From assembly GCA_036244855.1 (NCBI GenBank), contig BQKZ01000354.1, positions 54,743 to 91,111 of the forward strand: a DNA stretch of 36,369 bases, read 5' to 3'. Source of the DNA: Temnopleurus reevesii (taxonomy: Eukaryota > Echinodermata > Echinoidea > Temnopleuroida > Temnopleuridae). Both the position numbers and the translations under genes were made by a program. Below are positions 30,057 through 36,369 of this stretch, piece after piece; within the stretch, counting starts at the first letter, position 1; each line of letters begins with the position of its first letter. Under the pieces are notes generated by a model, which did not search any database, was not told the DNA's origin, and saw nothing but the letters and a program-made list of their open reading frames with translations.

Positions 30057-30444
30057 GTAAGTGCCCTGGAATAATTAGAATTAGAGATCTTGGGGAAATT
30101 ATTTGAATTGGCAATTGGTTATTGGTTAATTATGTGTATACCTAGATTCCGCATAATTTGAAAAAAAATTTTGTATTTTGACAAATTAGTCACTTAACTC
30201 ATTGCTTGACCTTATATGCGCGTATCAAAAGAATATCGATTTTGTGGTAAACGATATACATTTAGCAGGGGTTATTTAGAAGGAAAAAAATAATATTTTC
30301 CGTTAGACATTGATTGTGCAGTTGTTTTACATAAAACGATAAACGGGATTTATCTTTTTCATTTTGCATTGATAACTGATATTTCATGATGATGACATCT
30401 GCAAATTTTAACATTATAAACCTATTGAATTATTAATGTTTCAG

Positions 30445-30516
30445 GAATTTGTCGGGAAATGATTTACGCTTCATACACAGTATGGCATTCACCAATCTTA
30501 CTAAGCTCCAAGAACT
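30445..30516 (+). CDS. Exon: LRR 4
   Basis: Seventy-two bases after TATTAATGTTTCAG, ending at GTAAGT, phase 2 to phase 2. It encodes NLSGNDLRFIHSMAF and TNLTKLQEL, again the consensus LRR unit. Confidence 0.93.
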
Positions 30517-31117
30517 GTAAGTTTTCTAAATCTATTTTTCTCGCTTCGCTTGATAGTGAATTGATCAAACAAATTATATATATGTGGTCGATGTAATGAT
30601 TTTACCTTCAGAAAAACCGATGCATTATTTTATTACCGATAATATTAAAGATATGTTTCCGAATGTGACGGGGAATGTCCGCAATATACAATATTTGAAG
30701 ATACAGGCCTTTGAAACGCATTTGTCATGTTGAAAACTGTGGAATGCTTACTATTTTCGTTCAATGATAGAACTAAAGAGAAATAGAAAACTGGCACATG
30801 AACAAGGTACGTTCAGAGTTCTATCTGCAATTGGAAATGAATAAGCGCTATGTGAATAAATCAAGTGAGTGGCAAAATACGATATTTTAATTCCATTAAC
30901 ACATAAAAAACGAATGTGATACGAATCATGTATTGAATGTGGAATCACCTCAATTATATCTTATTATGTTTCTGAATTTCCTAGTGATACAAGCAAACAT
31001 TGACTGAAGTCATTAAGAATAAATGTAACTTGTAATATCAATAGTCCAAACATTATAAATAAGAGGTCGTGGTGGAAGATGTCCAATATCATATCACTTT
31101 GTGCAATTTTTCCCCAG
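30517..31117. other. Intron, nothing recognised
   Basis: AT-rich intron between LRR 4 and LRR 5. No repeat or coding signal found. Confidence 0.5.
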
Positions 31118-31198
31118 GGATATCCGTGGTAATGATGAAATAGCCTACGCGGAGGAGAGTCATCGCAATATTTTTGTCGGCCTCGAGAATTTCAAATT
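31118..31198 (+). CDS. Exon: LRR 5
   Basis: Eighty-one bases after TTTTTCCCCAG, ending at GTGAGT, phase 2 to phase 2. It encodes DIRGNDEIAYAEESHRN and IFVGLENFKL. Three residues longer than the standard unit, it closes the LRR series and leads directly to the hinge at the start of the helix exon. Confidence 0.9.
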
Positions 31199-31831
31199 GT
31201 GAGTATCATAATAGTCCAATTGTACTGAACCCCAGCTAGGAAAGAGCTGCAGCATTATATAATTTTATAATTGGCTTATAGGGCAATTCATCTAATCCTA
31301 TTTTCATAATGATTTGTGTATATGTAACAATTTAATTTGATATATTCTACCTATCATGTTTTTATCGTTTTATCGATTGTAAAAATACAATACAATACAA
31401 ATGTAGTCGAGCAAAAACACACAACCAGTTTGTAATCTAAAAGACATCAAAGTTGTCAAACAATTCCGAAATGTTTTGAGCGCTTTGTATGGAAAACAGT
31501 AGACACATATACCATGTATACGTACAAACATGTTGTCTCCCGAGTCAAATATGCATTTGGGTATTTCGTTAGACATGTTATTCATGTCCTTTTGGAATCC
31601 TTAGGCTTTCAGATATCAATATGATTGATATTTCTTTAATTATATTCTTGTTCATGAAATGTAAGAAGTATAAAGATTTATAATAATTTTGTTGATTTAA
31701 ACATCTCATTCGAACATTCTTGCAGCAACAATTATACATGATTCACTGTGTTTCATAATTAAGAGCTTCAATACATCTATTATTCGATATATCAAATTTA
31801 ACTCGACAATACGTTTCCTTTGCAATTTCAG
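31199..31831. other. Intron, nothing recognised
   Basis: AT-rich intron before the seven-helix exon. Open frames on the - strand here are antisense to the following exon or unsupported. Confidence 0.5.
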
Positions 31832-32735
31832 ATACGCTGATAAATACCTCTTCTGCTGCATGGCAAAGCTGGAAGACACCAACTGCGACGCTCCTCGAGA
31901 CCAATTCTCTTCCTGTACCGACCTCATGGAGAATGTGGTCCTACGAGCTTTGATCTGGATCCTCGGCTTCAGCGCATTTGTCGGCAACGCCTTCGTCATT
32001 GGCTTCCGGGTAAGCCAGGCGAGGAAAGAACGGAAGAAGAATAACGTCCAGGCCAGTCTGATCACCAATCTGGCATTGTCCGACTTCCTCATGGGGCTGT
32101 ACATGCTAACTATAGCCGGAGCTGACTCGAACTACCGCGGGACGTACATCTACCAAGCGGACAACTGGACGTCCAGTACCCTGTGCCAGGTCGCCGGGAT
32201 GCTGTCGGTGATCTCCAGCGAGGCGTCGGTCTTCCTGGTGATGATGATCAGTCTGGATCGCTGCGTCCATGTGGTGGCGCCCTTCAAGCGAGGTCTGCAC
32301 TTGTCGCATCGGTCGAGTCATGTGGTTGAAGCCTGCATCTGGGCATGAGCCGGGCTCCTGGCTCTCCTACCCATCCTGATCCCGTCGTACTTCCAGGAAG
32401 ATTTCTACGGGAAGTCAGGCGTCTGCCTGGCGCTGCCGCTGACCACGGATCGACCAGCAGGGTGGCTGTACTCTTTCTCCATCTTCATCGGTGCCAATTT
32501 CCTGTGTTTCTTGATCACCTTCGTGTGCTATGTGGCCATCTTCATGACCGTGAAGACATCCCAGCGTCAGGTTGATAAGGGCAGCGCTGCTGTTGGTCGA
32601 GAGGACAAACGGCTCAAGGAGGAGATAAAGCTGGCATCCAAGATGGCGCTGATCGTAGGAACTGACCTAATCTGCTGGATGCCTATCATTATCATGGGAG
32701 TGCTCTCAGCTTCTGGGACCTCACTTCCTGCCGAA
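31832..32735 (+). CDS. Exon: hinge and transmembrane helices 1-6 of a rhodopsin-like receptor, with TGA in helix 4
   Basis: One 904-base exon, phase 2 to phase 0, after CCTTTGCAATTTCAG. It starts with the cysteine-rich hinge (YADKYLFCC ... SSCTDLMEN) typical of LGRs. Helix marks are GNAFVIG (TM1), NLALSDFLMG (TM2), the disulphide cysteine in TLCQVAG, SEASVFLVMMISLDRC (TM3; D-R-C at the D/E-R-Y place), CIWA then TGA at 32346-32348 then AGLLALLPILIPS (TM4), ANFLCFLITFVCYV (TM5) and DLICWMPIII (TM6, C-W-x-P). The frame is open on both sides of the TGA, so one substitution separates it from an intact domain. Homology to LGR and GRL101-type receptors is recognised from motifs; the ligand is unknown. 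The donor is GTTAGT. Confidence 0.93.
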
Positions 32736-32804
32736 GTTAGTACCTTTAAACCCTCTATCACCTGAACCGTCCGAAACAGTCCCATCTATTATTAGTTATT
32801 TTTT

Positions 32805-32943
32805 GAAATTGGTGTACAGAGGCATGGGGACGGTAAAAATAGCCTCAATAAATGACAAGTGTGCATATGATGCACTATCATTAATTGCGCACATCAGGTG
32901 CGCACTCGTTTTTACCGTCCACACACCTCCGTCTACCAATTTC
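32805..32943. mobile_element. MITE family C, near-complete copy
   Basis: The left end GAAATTGGTGTACAGAGGCA and the right end CACCTCCGTCTACCAATTTC are inverted, each followed inwards by the GGGGACGGTA / TACCGTCCACAC box. Confidence 0.85.
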
Positions 32944-33214
32944 CAAAGTTTACTACCCACTGAACTGCCCCAAACCGCCCGCTATTTTCAATGGGCTTTT
33001 ACAATCATGGTAACCATTCTTGTGGGGCTATAAATGATAAAGCTTGTATGTGTGCAATCATTCTGCTCTCAAGAAAGTAATCCTACCAAGAAAATTATGC
33101 AAATGCTAAAAATTAGTTCTATCGTCCATAAAAATGTAAGACAGACAGCAGTAAAGCTACACCTGCAAGTGAGTAACATTTACTGAGCAGGGTCGCCAAA
33201 TTTGAGGTTCGACT

Positions 33215-33238
33215 CCCTCCCCCCCCCCCCCCCCCATT
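33215..33238. repeat. C homopolymer
   Basis: C-rich run (CTCCC then about 17 C), likely unstable in sequencing. It generates a glycine-rich false frame on the - strand. Confidence 0.9.
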
Positions 33239-33482
33239 TTTTTCACTTATCAGCTCCTCCATGTCCTCAAGGATCTCAAAATTCTTGGTTCGCGCATGTA
33301 GAGAACGTGCAGTTGAATCTTCAGTTATTAACAAACTCGTAACTATATAACTTGTTGAATTTTGACTGAATGAATATCACAAAACCCTTATTTGACAATA
33401 TAGTCTCGTTTGTCAGGTCACCACTGCATATTAATTAATCTCTAATATCGAAACTCACTTTTTCTTCTTGATTATATTCAAG

Positions 33483-33575
33483 GTATATGCATGGACAGTA
33501 GTTATCATCCTACCCATCAACTCATCTCTAAACCACTACCTCTACACCATCTCGACCGTTCACTCTCAGAATTAA
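33483..33575 (+). pseudogene. Upstream copy of the TM7 exon, NHxxY and truncated
   Basis: After TTATATTCAAG it reads VYAWTVVIILPINSSLNHYL and YTISTVHSQN, then TAA at 33573-33575. Relative to the true exon the NPxxY proline is histidine (CCC/CAC) and the exon is cut off after H-S-Q, with no donor. The acceptor is intact, so mis-splicing to it would truncate the protein. Confidence 0.9.
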
Positions 33576-33725
33576 TACACATTTCTATATGATGCCCTTT
33601 GAATTGTTGCTATGTCGGGGTCTCTTTGCCTTCAAGCAACACAACCTTTTAGCAACCTTCATTTCGTGACTACATGGACAAAGTGATGGTTTAAAACTTA
33701 TTTATTTTCCTTCACCACCTTCAAG

Positions 33726-33864
33726 GTATATGCTTGGACCGCAGTCATCATCCTCCCTATCAATTCATCTCTAAACCCCTACCTATACACCATCTCAACC
33801 GTTCACTCTCAGCACCTGAACAGACTACGACTTAAACAGGAGGCGGCTGAAACAAAGACTAGAG
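33726..33864 (+). CDS. Exon: transmembrane helix 7 and start of tail
   Basis: Follows TTCACCACCTTCAAG in phase 0 and ends before GTACAC in phase 1. It encodes VYAWTAVIILPINSSLNPYL and YTISTVHSQHLNRLRLK. NPYLY is the N-P-x-x-Y motif of rhodopsin-like receptors, followed by the basic juxtamembrane stretch expected for helix 8. The phases match both the helix 1-6 exon and the tail exon. Confidence 0.93.
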
Positions 33865-33865
33865 G

Positions 33866-34165
33866 TACACTCACAGTTTTTTATTAACTAGTATTCCATT
33901 AAAAAGAATCTACACTGTTGCTAATAATGTTTGAAAGTTTTCTTTCGTTTTACCATCCAACATACTTCATTGCTATTTGAAAACTAAGTTATGTTAAAGA
34001 TTAACTAATACCAATTTAGATGCACAGTGACATGTGAACACACAGTTTTTTTTTTATTAACTAGTATTCCATTAAAAAGAATCTACACTGTTGCTAATAA
34101 TATTTGGATATTTCCTTCAATTTTGACCTCCCAACACCATTAACTGCTATCTTGAACATGAATAC
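33866..34165 (+). repeat. Intronic tandem duplication, about 167-base spacing
   Basis: CACAGTTTT, TTATTAACTAGTATTCCATT and AAAAAGAATCTACACTGTTG occur at about 33872 and again at about 34039 with nearly perfect identity at the start and decay towards the end. Confidence 0.85.
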
Positions 34166-34389
34166 CTGATATCTTACCGAAATATTTAAAACAAAATGAA
34201 CTATACAACACCTAGTCTTCCTCAAATAAGCACAGACAATTAGCTAGACAACCTTGGTAACTGCGCAAAACTTTAGTTTTGTACTGACTCAGTGAAGGTG
34301 TTAATATTTACGATATTACATACCACTTTGAGCTACATATTTATTATAGCTCAGTGACAGACTCTCAGGGACCAATTAAAGTCTTAAAA

Positions 34390-34880
34390 TGCAGTATGAG
34401 CTAAATGCTTGCATATGGGAAATAAGAAACATTTACATTGTCCACATGGATGGCTCCAAAGTTTAAAGTTCCATCAGAGAATTCGCCCGTCTTGGTCACT
34501 AAACAGTCCATGAAAATTGAAGAAAACAAAATATATCAAGCATATGTATAAAGAGATATTTTCAAACTACGTTACATGCTTCACGGACTCCAAACAAATC
34601 ATCCGATATATACAATGATATCCTGTAGTATGAAGTATGTGGTATAAAATGAGTGCTAGGATATGGGAAGGAAGAAGTTTTAAAATTGTCCACATGGATG
34701 GTTGCAAGGTTTAAAAAAAATGTCGGTAACAGAATTAGAATAGAGAATTTGCCCGTTTGGTCATTTAACAGTTCATGAAATCATGTTTAGCATATTTCCT
34801 AATATAATTTTTTCTTCAAACTACATCACATAATTAAATGATTCCAAGCAAATTATCCAATATATACTGCCTGAGAACAA
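34390..34880 (+). repeat. Intronic tandem duplication, about 248-base spacing
   Basis: TTGTCCACATGGATGG (34439, 34686), GAGAATT-GCCCGT-TTGGTCA-TAACAGT-CATGAAA and TTTTCAAACTAC (34560, 34813; the second TTCTTCAAACTAC) recur in order. More diverged than the duplications around exons. Confidence 0.7.
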
Positions 34881-34980
34881 AATTAGGGTCACTTTCAAGA
34901 TATATTTCTGAAATGTTTACTTTGCAAAGTTGCCATTCTTCAATCATTATTTTCATTTTTCTAAAAAAATCATCATCCAG

Positions 34981-35207
34981 AGAGTGTCAACTTCGAACTG
35001 ACAACATCACTGATCACTCCATTCACATCCCTGCCAAGCCCCCTCCCACAACGCATGCGCACTTGGCTCCAAAAGCACCCACGTGACCTCAGTAATGACG
35101 AACTTGAAATCATCGAGCGTGACGTCACAGAAGCTGTGTCATCCATGAAGTCAGAAGGGGTCAAAGTTGAGGAGTTCTTACACGTCGAGAACCTAGCAGT
35201 ACAGACA
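34981..35207 (+). CDS. Exon: cytoplasmic tail
   Basis: Follows AAATCATCATCCAG in phase 1 and ends at GTAAGT in phase 0. It encodes SVNFELTTSLITPFTSLPSP, RMRTWLQKHPRDLSNDELEI and KVEEFLHVENLAVQT. It is strongly coding by composition and hydrophilic, with several serines and threonines and an acidic, probably helical second half. The domain is not recognised. The phase 0 donor means more coding sequence lies downstream; I found no acceptor with a convincing frame before the window ends. Confidence 0.85.
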
Positions 35208-35244
35208 GTAAGTCGATATCATTGTGGGCTTTTTTTCTATTCTT

Positions 35245-35285
35245 TTCTTCTTCTTCTTCTTCTTCTTTTTCTTTTTCTTTTATTT
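35245..35285. repeat. TTC/CTT simple repeat
   Basis: Pyrimidine-rich trinucleotide tract in the intron after the tail exon. Confidence 0.9.
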
Positions 35286-35714
35286 TAGATAATAAGGTAA
35301 GATATAGTACTTGATCGACTGTGATATTAAAAATAGTTTACTCAAAAGATCATAAAATCATTATCTTATACTACATTTTTTGTCATTGCTAAAGTGAATT
35401 TGAATGTATGTTTACTGCACGACCCCTTTCAAAAACAGCATGTGCTGAACGGTTTTTTTCACAGTGATCAAATAAATGTTTCAAATCAAAATCAAATTAT
35501 GTACATGTTAATTTGGCCCCATGTAATCATCAAATTCACAAAATAATTTCCTATTGTTCAGGAAGGGTTCACGATAAAATAATCCAAAGTAAATTTATCA
35601 CTTCAGCATATTTCGGCATCACTGTTGAAGTCAACCTCAATTCTTTTGACTTACATTACCTTGTATTCCATAAGTCAATAAATTTGCTCTGCGCTAGCGC
35701 CATGAACATCTAAT

Positions 35715-35850
35715 TAAGGCCCCGGTCACATAGGACCCCGGAAGCAACACGATTCAACACGACTCTTTGTTAATTCACAGTTAACCGCCTCCGAACAAAG
35801 AGTCGTGTTGAGTCGTGTTGCTTCCGGGGCCCTATGTGACCAGAGCTTAA
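35715..35850. mobile_element. Foldback MITE family A, copy 7
   Basis: AAGGCCCCGGTCACATAGGA on the left and CCTATGTGACCAGAGCTT on the right, with the same TTAATTCACAGTTAAC loop as copy 6. TTAA appears at both edges. It is followed directly by a SINE-tail-like CGCTATATAAG. Confidence 0.9.
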
Positions 35851-36249
35851 GATGAAAACTGCGCTATATAAGATCCATGTATTATCATTATACGAAATTG
35901 CACTTCTGCCAAAAAAATTCAGACAGTAATTTAAGACCTAGTTTGTCAATGCCTGTTATTCATAACTCCAACTCAACCAGCATTTCTACCTTTCCTCCTA
36001 CTTTCGTTGAGTATTCTCTACTGCGCCTTGAACATCCAGCAGGATGGATTTTGGCGCATTATAAGTTGCATCTATTATTACTGTTATTGTTATCGTTACT
36101 TTTATTATTATTATCATTATTATGATCAAATTGTCAACATGAGGAATCTCCATAGTAATGATAGTCACTATTGACGCTGTGGTTAAATATTCTAACTGTA
36201 ATTTCAGTTTAATTTAAGATAGAGTGGACTCCAGACATTCATTGTTTTG

Positions 36250-36369
36250 ACATCAATAATAATCATAATAATAATAGATGCAATTTATATAGCGCACGTA
36301 TCCACTCTGCTGAGTGCTCAAGGCGCTTTACATTATTATTACCCTGGCTTTAGCCCGGCAGCCATTCAC
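36250..36369 (-). mobile_element. SINE S2, partial copy running off the window
   Basis: On the - strand it reads GTGAATGGCTGCCGGGCTAA, AGCCAGGG, GCGCCTTGAGCACTCAGC and GCGCTATATAAATTGCATCT, then ATT repeats, matching the 3' part of the copy at 28600-28884. Confidence 0.75.

Larger units (their letters stand above)
171..35207 (+). pseudogene. Gene overview: mosaic CUB / F5-8C / C-type lectin / LDLa / LRR seven-helix receptor, probably disrupted
   Basis: One multi-exon gene is supported by about 27 collinear exons with consistent splice phases on the + strand. Domain order is CUB x3, discoidin (F5/8 type C) x2, CUB x2, C-type lectin, LDLa repeats, LRR cap plus LRRs, seven transmembrane helices, and a cytoplasmic tail. 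LDLa + LRR + rhodopsin-like helices is the layout of type C LGRs (relaxin receptors) and of snail GRL101; the CUB, discoidin and lectin modules are an N-terminal addition. The first exon present begins in phase 1 and the last ends at a 5' splice site, so both ends lie outside the window. In-frame stops at 206-208, 5643-5645, 26064-26066 and 32346-32348, and a phase break near 9950, suggest a decayed copy, though assembly error is possible. Exon order and identity are seen; function as a surface receptor is inferred. Confidence 0.8.

Noticed and set aside
31706..32321. Open frames on the - strand opposite the helix exon
   Set aside because: They are antisense shadows of GC-richer coding sequence with clear receptor motifs on the + strand.

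Overview
The window looks like draft-assembly genomic DNA of a marine invertebrate deuterostome, most likely an echinoderm such as a sea urchin. The reasons are AT-rich introns packed with small foldback (MITE-like) elements, tRNA-derived SINEs with GCGCTATATAA-type tails, a run of 328 Ns, and one very large intron-rich receptor gene of the GRL101 / type C LGR kind. The organism call is inference; no housekeeping gene or rRNA is present to fix it.

A single gene on the + strand occupies nearly the whole window (about 171 to 35207), entering already inside the gene and leaving at a 5' splice site. I rebuilt about 27 exons from splice sites, reading phase and domain motifs. In order they encode: CUB (171-485), CUB (1267-1659), CUB (2153-2302 + 3165-3350), discoidin/F5-8C (4103-4263 + 5394-5510 or 5672 + 6651-6796), a second F5-8C (7676-7965 + 9907-9959 + 10219-10366), a divergent CUB (11159-11331 + 12227-12410), CUB (14529-14939), a C-type lectin domain with a QPD motif (16568-16783 + 17209-17293 + 17923-18089), a linker exon, a series of LDL-receptor class A repeats (20221-26166), an LRR N-terminal cap and LRR exons (27063-31198), a rhodopsin-like seven-helix domain (31832-32735 + 33726-33864) and a cytoplasmic tail (34981-35207). 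Extracellular modules are mostly bounded by phase 1 introns and the LRR exons by phase 2 introns. The predicted product would be a plasma-membrane G-protein-coupled receptor with a very long, modular, probably carbohydrate- and protein-binding ectodomain.

The gene looks damaged in this assembly. There is a TGA in helix 4 inside a large unskippable exon (32346-32348), a TAA in the last LDLa exon (26064-26066), a likely TAA in the first CUB exon (206-208), a TGA in the first discoidin domain (5643-5645) and a phase mismatch at an A9 run (9943-9951). Either this is a decaying member of a receptor family or the assembly holds errors.

The most unusual feature is local exon-fragment duplication. 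At least nine exons (discoidin, CUB, lectin, four LDLa, one LRR, TM7) have nearby partial copies, mostly lacking a splice site or carrying stops. The introns hold at least ten families of inverted-repeat elements, including seven copies of one hairpin family, a Harbinger-like insertion (TTA duplication) whose empty site survives in a neighbouring tandem copy, and two tRNA-derived SINE families. No convincing gene was seen on the - strand.
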